NCBI GenBank assembly: GCA_963920765.1
Contig: OY987242.1
Location: 21,290,002-21,354,001 of the forward strand
Length of the DNA: 64,000 nucleotides
Reading direction: 5' to 3'
DNA from: Ulota crispa
Taxonomy: Eukaryota > Streptophyta > Bryopsida > Orthotrichales > Orthotrichaceae
Shown here: positions 33,666 through 45,102 of the stretch, in pieces
Position numbering within the stretch: the stretch's first letter is position 1
Layout: each line of letters starts with the position of its first letter
Notes under the pieces: model-generated
What the model was told of the DNA's origin: nothing
What the model saw: only the letters and a program-made list of their open reading frames with translations
Databases searched by the model: none
Position numbers and translations under genes: made by a program

Positions 33666-36600
33666 ATGGGGGACTTACCGTGTGACGCGGATGGGATGTG
33701 CATGGTGTGCAAAATTGTGCCACCCGATAGTGATGTGCTTATGTGCGGTAGTTGTGTTAGTCCCTGGCATATGCGATGTCTAAATCCTCCAATGGAGTCG
33801 GTGCCTCTTGGCGAGTGGGAGTGTCCGGATTGTTGTCTTCCTTTCGCGCCCTCAGTTGATGAGAAGCCCGCTGTACCACCTGTGGAGGACAATCTGATGA
33901 GCAAGATTCGTGCTATTCAAGCGAACAGGTCCTTTAATGAAGACGAGAAAGCGAAAAGACGGCAAGAGCTTATGAGCAAAGGCTTGCATGACGACGCGGC
34001 GGTCGTGAATAACAGCACGAAGTTCGCGGATGGAAAGAAGCGCAATGCGACTTTGGAAATGATGGACCAGAGTCTCAATTGCATTTTCTGTTTGCAGCTC
34101 GCTGAAAGACCGGTGACGGTATGTCTTTGTTTTCGGTTGTTATTGAATCTTTGATACCTTTGTTTGTTGTTTGTGTACAATCAAACGTGTTCCTGATGAA
34201 GTTAGAACTGGGAATGCAGACACCTTGTGGACACAACTTTTGCTTGAAGTGTTTCCAGCGATGGCTTGGGCAAGGTAAAAGAACTTGTGGAAAATGTCGA
34301 GCTTCGATACCTCCGAAGATGGTTACCAATCCTCGTATTAATTCTGCGTTAGTTATGGCGATTCGTATGGCCAGATCAGTTGGTAGTAACACCGGTGGTC
34401 CGCCAAAAGTTCATACTTACAGGGACAACGAAAGCAGACCTGACAAGTGTTTTACGACCAGCCGGGCGGTGAAGACTGGAAAGGCTAACGCCTGCAGCGG
34501 TAAAATATTTGTCACCATTGCACCTGATCACTTTGGCCCCATTGCAGCTGAACATGACCCCACCCGAGGCCAAGGAATTTTGGTGGGAGAGAGTTGGGAG
34601 GATCGCATGGAATGTAGGCAGTGGGGTGCGCATCTACCTCATGTCGCCGGCATTGCAGGGCAGTCGGATTACGGGTCGCAATCTGTTGCACTTTCCGGCG
34701 GTTACGAAGATGATGAGGATCATGGCGAGTGGTTTTTGTACACAGGCAGGTATGGTTTACGTAATCAGATATCTTGGGAATATCTCGGGGGCTCTACTGC
34801 AACTCTTTGTACCTGACTTGTCATTCGTGTTTATGCCCACTAATCGCGATGATACGCTTGCAGCGGCGGAAGGGATTTGAGTGGTAACAAGCGCACCAAC
34901 AAAGAGCAATCTTTTGATCAAAAGTTTGACAAGATGAACGAGGCATTACGTGTTAGTTGCAAACAGGGTTATCCCGTCCGTGTTGTGAGGTATGAGTCGC
35001 GTTTTTCTTACTTCTATCAAAGAACTGTCCTGTATAGATTTTAATCATTATCTCCCAAATTACAGTACATTTCTTTCAGAAAAAGAAGGATATGAGTTTG
35101 TGAGATGGCAGGCAGATAATGCGTTTCTAATGTTTGCACTACAAGCATATAGTGAAAGTCACGTATTGAATGTGAAGACACCATTTTATGTCGACTGCTG
35201 GCTAACTTTGGTCTCGCTCATTGCGCAGGTCACATAAAGAGAAGCGCTCAAGTTATGCTCCAGAAGGAGGTGTACGATACGACGGTGTATACAGGATTGA
35301 GAAGTGTTGGCGCAAGAAGGGGATGCAGGCAAGTTAGACGCCCATTTGTTGACACATTTCTGTTGTCAAGTTTAATTTTAACTTGTACATAATGGGACAA
35401 GCATGAACTGGGTCTGCAGCTGACTCGGATTCTGTTTTTTCCTCATCAATGTGTATTCAGGGCCCTAAAGTCTGCCGTTATCTGTTTATCCGCTGCGACA
35501 ACGAGCCCGCTCCTTGGACAAGGTTCTTGCTGATATATTGTGCATATGTATCTGCAGCTTTAGAAATTTCTTGTATGGACCGGCAGGGTGTCGTTGTGGT
35601 CCTGCCTGTGGTAATTTGTACTTTTATGTTTCGAGTGTTTGATCAGGTTTTTGAGTTCTGAACCGTGTTTGTTTCTAGGACCGGTGCTTGGAGTTCTTAA
35701 TATTGAATTGTCTCTATTGATCCTTACTAATGTGTTGGGTGCAGCTGGTTTATTTGTACGTTGTGTCATTATTAGAGGTTTGAGTACGCTTATCGTAGCT
35801 AGAATGAAAGTGTCTGGTTTTGGTTACAACTTTAATCAAGATAGATTTTGTTCACGAAGCCCTTGAGGTTCTTACCAATATGCTCTGTTTTGTGTTCTAG
35901 TGATGAGCATGGAGACCGTCCAAGACCTCTTCCTGTGGTAGACGAGCTAAAGTCCGCAACGGATGTATTTGAAAGAAAGTTGCCACCTGCCTGGGCGTAC
36001 CAGGTATGCTACTTGACTCTTCATGAAGTCGCAGAATGCTATAAAGTTGAAACGTTTCTAAGTTTAGTTTGTGTCTAATTTGGATTTCAGAAAATTTGTA
36101 ATCTGAAGTTCCAATACACTCATTTCAGTCCATTGTGCATTTGTTTTAGTGAAGTTAGTTTTTCTCTAGCTCTGTTGAACAGCATAGTTTTGCATTTGTG
36201 TGGCACGTATTGATTGTGAGAGCCGTGATTGAGGCACACTTTGTGTCATTATAGGAGGGGGCAGGATGGGGATGGATTCGGCCACCTCCGGTTAGCAGGA
36301 AGACTTCAGGAGGGGGCCCTAGTGAGGCAACACAAAAGCGGAAACAACTTAGTGTTCAGCAACGCCTACTCAAAGGTGGCAATTTTAACCACCCTCTGAT
36401 TTGTCGATCTCATTCGTTGATTATTCAGGCAGCCCATCATGTATGAAGGTTGGTAGAATACTGGTTGCTTTTGAAAGTTTTCATTTAACGCAAATTATAT
36501 GCAATCCGTGTACTCTAGAGGTTTTTGGTGTCGAAGCTGCAGAACTCTAGAGAAATGTTTGAGCTATTCTCTCTGGTTTATCCGTTTTGCTTAGGACCTT

Positions 36601-38580
36601 GCGGAGACCTTCTTAATTACCTCCCTGAGTTTACTATCTGTACCTTGCAGAATTCGGGTGCAATTCCTGCCGCAAAGTACTCAATCAGCCACTGTCCATG
36701 CCTTGTGGCCACAATTTCTGCAAGGGTTGCTTGGATTCTGTGTTTGCTGGTCAGGATTCGTCACGAGAGCGAAAAGGTGTTGCTGGTCGCAGTCTTCGAA
36801 CCCAGAAAGTGATTAAACGCTGCCCGAATTGTAAAGCGGATATCAGTGACTTCCTTGTGTCGCCCCAGGTGCAGACGGCTATAATCTTTGTTTATTTTCA
36901 TTGCCATGTTCTATTGGTGTTTCCCTGTAATGGCAGCATGCGCTTGTCATAAGCTATCTAATTTCATGATGATCCTCATCTAGTGATAATCTCATTCTGA
37001 CCTGTCTCTATTTGTACCAGATCAACAGACAGATGGAGGAGATTATACAAACACTTCAGAATAATGCAATGGATGAGCAGGCAAAGGATTGTATGGAAGA
37101 AGACTATTCAGGAGAGGATTCCAAACCAGGTATACTTAGCTATCGCTGTAAATCCAGCCCGAATACCACCAAGACAGAAATCAATATTAATGTAAATTTC
37201 GCTTCTGTATTTTGTCTAATAAGAGCAACTGTGTGCAGAAGATGATGTTACTGAAGCGGATCTTCAAGCAGAAACGACAACAACCCTCATAGACTCCTGT
37301 GACTTATCGGGTACAATGCCTGCTGTTGCCGATGGTCTTTCTAACGGTCAGACCTACCCCAAGGATGCCACAACTGAAGTTCCTTCAGTTGTAAATACTC
37401 CAAAGACCGATACGCCTCAAAGCAGTGTGGCACCTAAGTCTTCTGCTGATCCTGCTTTCTGGGAAATCTGTCAGACCTTTCCTGAATATTCAGAAGATCT
37501 GCTTCGCAGTATGCTGGTATGTGCCTGCTGTATTTTAAACATTTTCCTCGCGCCAAGATTAAGCATTTCTAATCTCGATTCCTATGCTAAGGTGGTTTTT
37601 ACTCGTCAAGTTCTTCTTGCATTCTGTGTGATAATAACCGCCCGAATGTTAATCCAAAATACATCTTTGGGTCTAAAGAATACAGATAAATCGGGATCCA
37701 AAAACACAGTGCTCTTGAGTAAATTAATTGCAAATTGGGGCAGATTTTGACTTTCTAGAATTAGTCTTTCCATTTAGTTTCTATAGACCTTCAATTTGTC
37801 TGAATGCATTCTTTGTAATGGCGAATTTGACCTCTGAAGCTGGCCGAGATATGAATATACGTGTTTGTGGAAATGCCCCTCTGGGGCATGACAAGGGGAA
37901 CGGCCCTGACCCGCCGTTAGGCGGCTTTTATATAGTGAGGTGTGAGAAGTACATGGGAACAGTACTAACGGCGGTTTTAATGTAGTGAAGTGTGAGAAGC
38001 ACATGATAGTGTAGTTTTATGTACTGTTGCCTGCTTGCTACAATACACATGTTTATGATCGGGGTCTTTTTATGAAACATATGTGCAGGCTGATCAAGAG
38101 GGTGATGTTATGGAGTTGAAATCACTACTCCTTGCGCTGAAAAAGCAACAGAAGCAGTCGCAGTCTCGCGGACGTGGTAGGCCCAAAATAGCTTGTCCAC
38201 CTGGTAGTGATGAGGCAGCGGTCAACGATGTTGGTCATTGTAGCGTAAGTGGGATTAAAGAGGCACGGGCGAATGGGGTTGATCATGGGAGCAATGAACA
38301 CATCCAGAATGTAGTGAGTTCTGGTAATGGTCCCAGTGGAGATTCCACAAAATGTAGCATTGAAGAGAATGTTGTTACTACGATGGAGCCAACTGCAGCG
38401 TCAGAGAAGTCCAAGAAAGTCTCGAAGAGGCAACGCGAAGATGAGGAATGTAAGTCAAATGGCCGCAGGAGAAGTCGTGCTCCTCTAGTTGAGTTGCCAC
38501 CCAGAGTGAGACGGACTCGGGGATGCAAGGAAATCAAGAGCAACCATGTGGAGCTGAGTTCAGACGATGATTTTCAATGA
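33666..38580 (+). CDS. VIM/ORTH-like: VIM/ORTHRUS-like PHD-RING-SRA-RING E3 ubiquitin ligase (UHRF1 homologue)
   Basis: Plant VIM/ORTH proteins bind hemimethylated DNA in the nucleus through the SRA domain, ubiquitinate histones through RING domains, and sustain CG methylation with MET1. Eleven coding exons: 33666-34118, 34220-34749, 34864-34989, 35229-35328, 35461-35522, 35901-36003, 36255-36375, 36651-36868, 37021-37129, 37239-37516, 38089-38580. All join in frame to give 863 residues. Domains: PHD (C12, C15, C27, C30, H35, C38, C53, C56); RING1 (C139, C142, C154, H156, C159, C162, C174, C177); SRA about 245-430 (SGKIFVTIAPDHFGP, ESWEDRMECRQWGAH, DHGEWFLYTGSGGRDLSGNK, KVCRYLFIRCDNEPAPWT); RING2 (C502 to C559). 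The start is set by an in-frame stop upstream. Intron 4 begins with GC (CAG|GCAAGT); other introns are GT-AG. The C-terminus is longer than in Arabidopsis VIM1 (about 645 residues) and carries an AT-hook-like RGRGRPK (727-733) and basic patches. All eight Cys/His ligands of PHD and RING1 are present, so it looks functional. Confidence 0.96.
37915..38010 (+). repeat. ~50-bp tandem duplication inside VIM intron 10
   Basis: GGCGGCTTTTATATAGTGAG with GTGTGAGAAGTACATG is followed by GGCGGTTTTAATGTAGTGAA with GTGTGAGAAGCACATG. The first copy is preceded by an inverted GCC/GGC-rich stretch (GACCCGCCGTTAGGCGGC). The whole lies within intron 37517-38088, the longest of the gene. Confidence 0.7.
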
Positions 38581-39053
38581 AGTGCAGGATTGATAGCCTT
38601 GTTGGTGTAGAGAATCCACACCAGCAATTTGTTCAGTGCTAATTTTAGTGCACGATACCCCGTGATCATTTAGGCCCAGTTCCTTTCATGGTCTTTGTTA
38701 GTGGCATGTGTGCACAGTCAGACATGCCAGCGCTTCGTTCGGTAATTTTGTAATTTCCTAGTTTCAAATCTCAAGGCAGATGGTCTAGTGCAGGCTGACA
38801 CAGTTGAGAGGTGTCTTATTCATGATTGAAATGTTCCTTGACAATTGGATAAAGTTCCAATCTAGGAAAACTACAAGTTTGTGAAAACACGTCTTCAGAT
38901 ACACCTGCTTGTCAAGCTCATTTGGCTTTAATGACGTAAAAGCTTAAGTAATCCCATGCATTGTCTTCTTAATTTTGGCTTTCAGTGTTCTATTTAGAAC
39001 CCAAAACGTCGTCTTGCTTGATCATCTTAACTTCCGATCTAACAACAGTCGGA
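38581..39053 (+). other. VIM 3' flank, probable 3' UTR and intergenic spacer
   Basis: The first ~200 bases after the stop keep moderate GC and are likely 3' UTR. No clear AATAAA signal was found, so the end of the transcript cannot be set. No other gene is visible. Confidence 0.4.
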
Positions 39054-39375
39054 TTAACCCTTAAACGACCAACCGCCCATAGTACCGCAGCCTCCAACGT
39101 AGCTTCGTTCACCTCAGCACATGAACTAGTTGTATAGTGAACAAAGTTACGTTGGAGGCCACTGTACACAATATAATATGATATGTTTTTTTATATTTGG
39201 AATGCATCTATATCTTAACTATATTTGAAATCAACAAAGAAGATAGAAAATAGATCATTGCAGTTCTATAGAGCTAGTCAAGATCCCAAATGAAAACTTT
39301 TTTTTGGTAGCAAATGCCGATTATAGAGCACTATACATATTGTGTATTATGGTCGGTTGGTCGTTTAAGGGTTAA
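39054..39375. mobile_element. TTAA-bounded MITE, 322 bp, perfect 22-bp inverted ends
   Basis: The left end TTAACCCTTAAACGACCAAC (plus CG) is exactly mirrored at the right end, which finishes GTCGTTTAAGGGTTAA at 39375. The TTAA at each end fits a piggyBac/Kolobok-type target duplication. It is non-coding and related to the 240-bp element at 14048. Confidence 0.85.
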
Positions 39376-39721
39376 ATTCAAAAATTATATACAATTGAGG
39401 ATTTTTGCAAACATTGGCACATAATTAGAATATAATCACATAGAGGGGACACACTTAGAATATTTGCTTTGCTCACCTATACTATTGCAAGTCACGTTTT
39501 GATTCCATGCTTTTGGTGGTTTTGACATTCAAGATGAAGAGCTAGTAGCAATTCTTCTAGTTCAAGGAGATTGGTATTTTACATGTAGTACATGCATCAA
39601 ATATAGGTAAATTAATACCTCCTGTGAATGTATTATGGCAAAAAGTTATAAAGAGTTTAAAAACTTACAAATGTTCAAAATCTTTGAACAAATTCACACA
39701 TTTTCTAACTCTTGAATACTG
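39376..39721. other. Intergenic, no feature supported
   Basis: AT-rich spacer between a TTAA element and the pogo-like transposon. Confidence 0.5.
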
Positions 39722-39859
39722 TAGGTTGAGAGCAGATTGGGCATAAAATAATTCCCCAAAAATTAGCCGAATTATTTTGTAAATCATTCTTAAAAAAAGC
39801 CCAATATCAAACAAAAGAAAAAGCTAGAATGCCAAATATAAAGGAAGTCACTAGACTCC

Positions 39860-40080
39860 AAAATAAGTTTAGCTAATTCTAGAAGATTGAAGGGGCTTCC
39901 AGGAGGGTGCAATCCACTACTTGCTTTATACCAAACTTAGCAGATTCTAGAAAGCAGATGGCTCCGCTAGCTTTGTACCAAACTTAGCAAATTCTAGAAA
40001 GAAGGAAGCTTGCCAGCTTTGCACCAAATTTAGCTAATTCCGAAAATAAGAATGCTTGATTTGTTCCAATCTTGGAGTTA
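39860..40080. repeat. Imperfect ~60-bp tandem repeat within the pogo-like element
   Basis: Four diverged units each contain a form of CCAAACTTAGCAAATTCTAG followed by AAAG and a GCTTG/GGCTCC-like spacer. Confidence 0.7.
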
Positions 40081-41612
40081 AGCTTAGCTCCTTTTTATAG
40101 ATCACAGCTGCTTTCAAAAGACCTTCAAGTACTGCTCGTTCGCCACATGGCCAGGCAACCAAGGTGGAAAATCTCAGCACTATTGTACTGCACTGTAGAA
40201 CTCAATAGTTTCCGCGTTGAGCTTTCTCCTTTTGAGTTGTTCTTCTCTACAAAGCTCCTTCTCTTACGCTGACCCCATGCTTGGCGTTGCTTGATATTGA
40301 GAAGCTTGTGCCAAGTTCCTAAATCCAAATCATTCATGTTCAATAAATAATATGCTTCTTGTCATCAGCAAATTCATCCATGTCATAGCAGCATTTTCTT
40401 GTGCATTACGATAATGCACTACTAATCTAAGCCTTCTTTTATGCCAAGCATTGCAATAATTGTGTGGAGTTACTGCAAATAGTATCATCAACTAGAAGCA
40501 CACCGTTGAAAGAATGCTCTTATATGAATCCTAGCTAGTGAGGACATGTTATTCTTTCAGAGCTTGCTCAAACAACCTCACATCAAAGTACAATAAGATG
40601 TTGAGGATGTGTAGAGAAGGTGACTCACCTTGTAGCAGTTCTCATTTGTAGCATGCAAAGAAGTTCAATGGAGACAAAACAACCTTGATTTGAATCAGAG
40701 AGAAGGTATTTTCCATGCCTGCTTTGAGGAGGATCGGTTCTAAGTTTTGACTTAGGAAATGAGCTTCAATATCTGCATAGATTTTACATGCAGTACCTTT
40801 GATGTTTGCAGCTACGGTCTTGATCTAAAGGAAGGATTTTTGATGTTTACAAAGCTTTGATAGTTACAGTTGCTTCAACGCATGCGTTGATGAGTGATGA
40901 GTTTGATTTGAACAAAGAAGTTTGATGTGTGTAGCAGCAGGTTGGATCGAAAGAGTAGACCTTTGTTGTTTGCAATAGTTCTGTGGTCCCGATCTGCAGC
41001 AAATAAATTCAAGAAGGTAAGTGAAGCATCATTTCTAACTTATACTAATTTTGGCACGTAGATGGCTAAGTTTTTGTTTTTGCGATTATTTAACTATCTG
41101 CAATGCATGCAAAAGTACTGATCTTGATCTCAATCTATAGCTAGAAGTGAATAATTGCTAGAAAGACAGAGAATCTTGCAACACGTGAAGTTGCTGTAAG
41201 GATGCAAAGTCCCGGCAATAAGTGGCGTCATTTAAAATAGAGTTTCCATGTGCTTGAGAAGTGAATAAAGTTGGTGCAACCACTCTCAATGCATGAAACA
41301 GCAAGTTCTAAAGTCTTTCACAGGTCTCTGATGAATGCTATACCGAGAGCTCTAATCATTGTTAAGTCTCTATCTACATGAAGATTCCAACAGATTGCTT
41401 ACATTACTTACCTTGTAAACCTCAATTTTCTTTTGGTGCAGAGTTGCATGTGGTTCTTCTTGCCAAGGCACATAGACTAGAGACAATTCCTCTTTCTCTT
41501 GATTTTATGCATAGCAATGCAACACGAGACAAGTTTTGCTCCATAGCATCTTCCACTGAGTCATTTGGATATGAAGTATTGTTGTCACATGTACTTTTAG
41601 GTTCCAGCATGT

Positions 41613-43244
41613 TTAGAGTTGTTGCAACTGACGTTGTTGAAAAAGAGGTGTTATCATGTTGTCTTTCATTGCTTGAATTTGAAAGTCTTTGTCAAATGCA
41701 TCTAACAAGCCTGCTTGCTTCCATCCTTTCAAAATCATATCTTGTTTTTCAAAAACATAAAACCATGCCTTGTGTAACCAACCGCATAGAAGAGGTTTGA
41801 TAGTGGACATTTTGAAGTCCAATGTTGCTTCCTCTCCATTGTCTAATTGCTTGGTGATGCTGGCCATGGTCCATGCTTTGAATTGTAGCATAAAAGCATG
41901 TTTTAAAGGCCTTTGAATGATGATGTCGGCTGGTTGTAAAACACTTGTACAATTTGCTGGAATAAATAGTACCAAAATTTATAGATGCTTTTTCTTGATC
42001 CAAGACAAGAATTCTTCTGATTTGTGTATTGACCAGCAATCTATCAACCATATAAGTGGTTGATTTCTTGGTAAGTCTAACTCCTTAGCCTTTGCAACTC
42101 TGTAAATCTCCAAAATGTTTCTTACAAAATCTTTGCAAGTCTGAAGAGTTGACCAATGATTGCTGCTAGTTGTTAAATCCCATCCAAGACCTTGGCAAAG
42201 TTGACGACCTTCATTTAGCAATGGTAAAGATCAGAAGGTAGTGCTTGTGAAAACAACTTGTAAAGGGAGTAAAATACCTTCTGCTATGGAGGACACAACT
42301 GCTGTAATTTGTCTTTTGTCTTCTTTGCCATGGACAATGACTTGTTTAGATCCTTTCTTCTCCCATGTCCTTGATCCTCCTATTGGCACTAAATGAATAC
42401 CAGTTTGATCTGAATTTACCACAAGGGAAGGAGGGATATCATGTAATTTTGACAGATAAGCAACTCTTTGTGCCATCTTTTTGCCTTGGTCTTCCCAATC
42501 CTTGGGTAGTTTTCTTGCAACTGAAATGGAAGCTTGGTAACTCCAGTTAAGACTTTTTTTGATAAAACTCCTTGTCCACTCAATAGAAACCTTGAATCTT
42601 GTTGTAGAAACAAAATCTAATAAGTGTGGCACTCATTTTTGAATGATAGCCTTTATCAAAGGTTGTATTGTTGTTCCATAGAGTGGTTGTCTAACCTCTC
42701 GTTGTTTTTTTAGGATAGAAACAATCTCACTTTCTACCTCAGGATGTTTAGAGAGAATTGGTAAATGTTGAGAAGCTTTTGTGAAGATTGTTTCATCTTG
42801 CACACAATGTTTGTATTTCTCTCTAAGCATACCAGTAGAGGTGAACCATCCATATAATGTACTCTTTCTCAATCCATCATAAACACTATGGATTTGTCCT
42901 GGCTCTTTATAAGCAGCTCGTAGATAAAGCAAAGCAGCATTATAATTTCTATGATGCTTCATAGTAGCATAAATTGGGTGCCACAAAGAACAAGAGAACC
43001 AATTGGTATAAGAACCTCTGACCTTTGTTGTCTTCATTGACTTCTCCAACTTGGGCTTCAGCAGTTGTAGAATAACTTCACTTTTTGGACGCCCAACCCT
43101 CTTCTTTGATGATGTTACCTTTGGCAATTGTTTCATCTCCACTTCAGCACTGAACACCTTCAACTCGTGGGAAATAGAGACAAACCTCTCATTTTTGCTA
43201 ATAGAGCTAAACAAGTTACTAATCATCAATTGCTTCTTGGCCAT
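41613..43244 (-). pseudogene. DDE_1-type transposase, one reading register with three stops
   Basis: One frame of 543 codons runs from ATG at 43244 to the final stop at 41613, without any frameshift, but is cut by stops at codons 204 (TGA), 338 (TGA) and 422 (TAA). Order of parts: a basic AT-hook-like segment (KKRVGRPKSE), a helix-turn-helix-like region (VYDGLRKSTLYGWF), then the DDE_1 catalytic core. The catalytic aspartates are in VVNSDQTG (residue 279), LIDCWSIHKS (402) and PANCTSVLQPADII (440), a spacing of about 37 residues between the last two. The catalytic motifs are all kept, so inactivation is recent relative to the copy's age. Two stops could arise from CGA by C-to-T change at methylated CpG. 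This is the product that would cut and join the 39724-43575 element. Confidence 0.88.
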
Positions 43245-43577
43245 TTTGCAACCTCACCCCTCAAACACAGTAATCACATATTTTCTAGCTTCTAAAAATT
43301 ACCATTAGCAAAGCAAAAAGAAGAGTACAGTAAAACAACCTCTTCTTGAACTAAACTTAAACTCTTAAGGTTCTTTTAGGGCCAACCGGCATAGTTGGAT
43401 GAATATGAAAAAGGAACTCTCCAAAATCTACTTAAAAAAATTAGTTGGCTGCCGAATAATGACAATTTCTTTTATAGAAAGGTCGAATCTTTATTTTATT
43501 ACTAATTTTAGTGCCGAATCAAATTTTTAGGAAAAAATTTAATTCGGCAGTGAACCGCCGAACCTGCTCTCAACCTA

Positions 43578-44171
43578 TAGCAGAAGTTTAAAGGATTCCA
43601 TGTACTGGATTTAACTCATTGCTTGTGATAATGCAAGGAATTTGGTTTAAATTAATTGCCTTGCATGTGTCCACATGGGCTTGTGGCCAACAATACTTGA
43701 CAATTCATGCATCATTCTTAGCAAGCATGTCCATAGCAATCTAGGATTAACTTAAATTATTTGTCAAACTTGGTTATCTATTTTTTTTCACAAGATCAAA
43801 CATCGTAAAAAATTGTCTTCATGTTATTTGATCCAGATATGATATAAACATTAAAATTTTTGCCCACAACCTCGGGATCACTCTCCAATTTTTAGTAAAC
43901 TACTTGAGATAAAAAATAGGGTCAATTTTATTCATTGAAGATAAAAAAATTATCTTTTTTAGATTTACCATAGCGTTAGAAAAATATGTCTTGCTTTGTT
44001 ATATGAAAAATAGGGTGGTATATAATCCTCCATTTCAAAATATTGTAGAAAAAAAAGGTGGGAATTATAGGATTGTCTTAAAAGAGTTAGTGGGATGAGT
44101 GTAGGGTTTAAGTTCATGAGCAATATGGATGAAAAATGGTTTTTTCTGTCCAAGTTTTGGGTTGTAACGGT
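43578..44171. other. Intergenic, no feature supported
   Basis: AT-rich spacer with no gene or paired ends. Confidence 0.5.
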
Positions 44172-45102
44172 TTAACCCCTAAATCCCTGAGTGTCCCCTC
44201 GAAGGACAAATGGGATTTTGGGCAAGTACATACAGCCTCAATTTTTGTTCTGATTTTTTGAAACTTCTTTTGAAGATAGGACAACACATTAGCTTTTGGG
44301 GAATATAAATCTTATTCCAATCAATGCCCAAAAGCAAAATTTATGCCTAGATAAGCAAAACTTTATGCAAATTGGGCAGCAAAAAAAATTACAATAACCT
44401 GAATTTTTTGATTTTTTTTGTTTTTTTACTCAGGTTTTAGTTTTGTCTACATCTGAAGCTTTGATCCATTCCATTTGGACTAGTATGAGAAAGTTATGGA
44501 CAATCTTGTTTTTTGGGCAGTTCAAGCATCTTCTTGAAAAAATAACTTATAAACTTCATTTTTAAATGCAAGTTTAACATTTTTTCAAAAAAAATTGTTG
44601 GAAAGGGTGAAGTTTGCTTGCTAGAACAATCTCACCATTGGGATTATTGTGTTTCAATTCCATTTCAAGGTTGTTGTCAATTTATGTTTTTGTTCAATTT
44701 TAGACCTTCTTCTACCTAATGTTTTTTTTAAGAATGAAAATTAAGTATTTTTTGTTTTGGTTCTTTTCGAAAGATTCTCAACTCAATTTCCCACCTCAAA
44801 AAAATAAACCTCAAAACTTTGTGGTGCAAAAAATAGAAGTTAAAAAAGTTCAAAGTCAAGTAGTCTAATAATGCAAGGTGCAAAAAAGTTTGTTTTTTAC
44901 ACTTTGAATGCAAATATCTTGCAATCTATGCAATCAAAGTTTTTGAATTTTTGTTTCCACATTTTTATACTAGTCTAGTACAAGATCCTATGGTTAGATA
45001 TGCAAAAGGACCAATTGTCAAAAAAAAACTACTCTTTTCAATAGAAATGGCTTATTTGAGTGTCTTTTGACAAAATAAAGGCCCCAAGGATTTAGGGGTT
45101 AA
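44172..45102 (+). mobile_element. TTAA-bounded element, 931 bp, ~930-bp family
   Basis: The left end is TTAACCCCTAAATCCCTGAG and the right end read inward is TTAACCCCTAAATCCTTGGG. It is the reverse-orientation relative of 61642-62565: both share CTTGTACTAGACTAGTAT and TTTGTCAAAAGACACTC words. It has no gene. Confidence 0.85.

Larger units (their letters stand above)
39724..43575 (-). mobile_element. Pogo-like DDE (Tc1/mariner superfamily) DNA transposon, 3.85 kb
   Basis: The ends are GGTTGAGAGCAG at left and its exact mirror CTGCTCTCAACC at right, each flanked by TA (39722-39723 and 43576-43577), the target duplication of the Tc1/mariner/pogo superfamily. Inner end sequence stays similar (GATTGGGC versus GGTTCGGC). 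Subterminal GCCGAAT words recur several times near the right end and once near the left, and could be transposase-binding sites. The transposase occupies 41613-43244 on the minus strand; the remaining 1.9 kb on the left is non-coding and includes a tandem repeat at 39860-40080. Confidence 0.85.

Noticed and set aside
41378-41800. Plus-strand frame of 140 codons
   Set aside because: It overlaps the transposase on the opposite strand and has no recognised motif.
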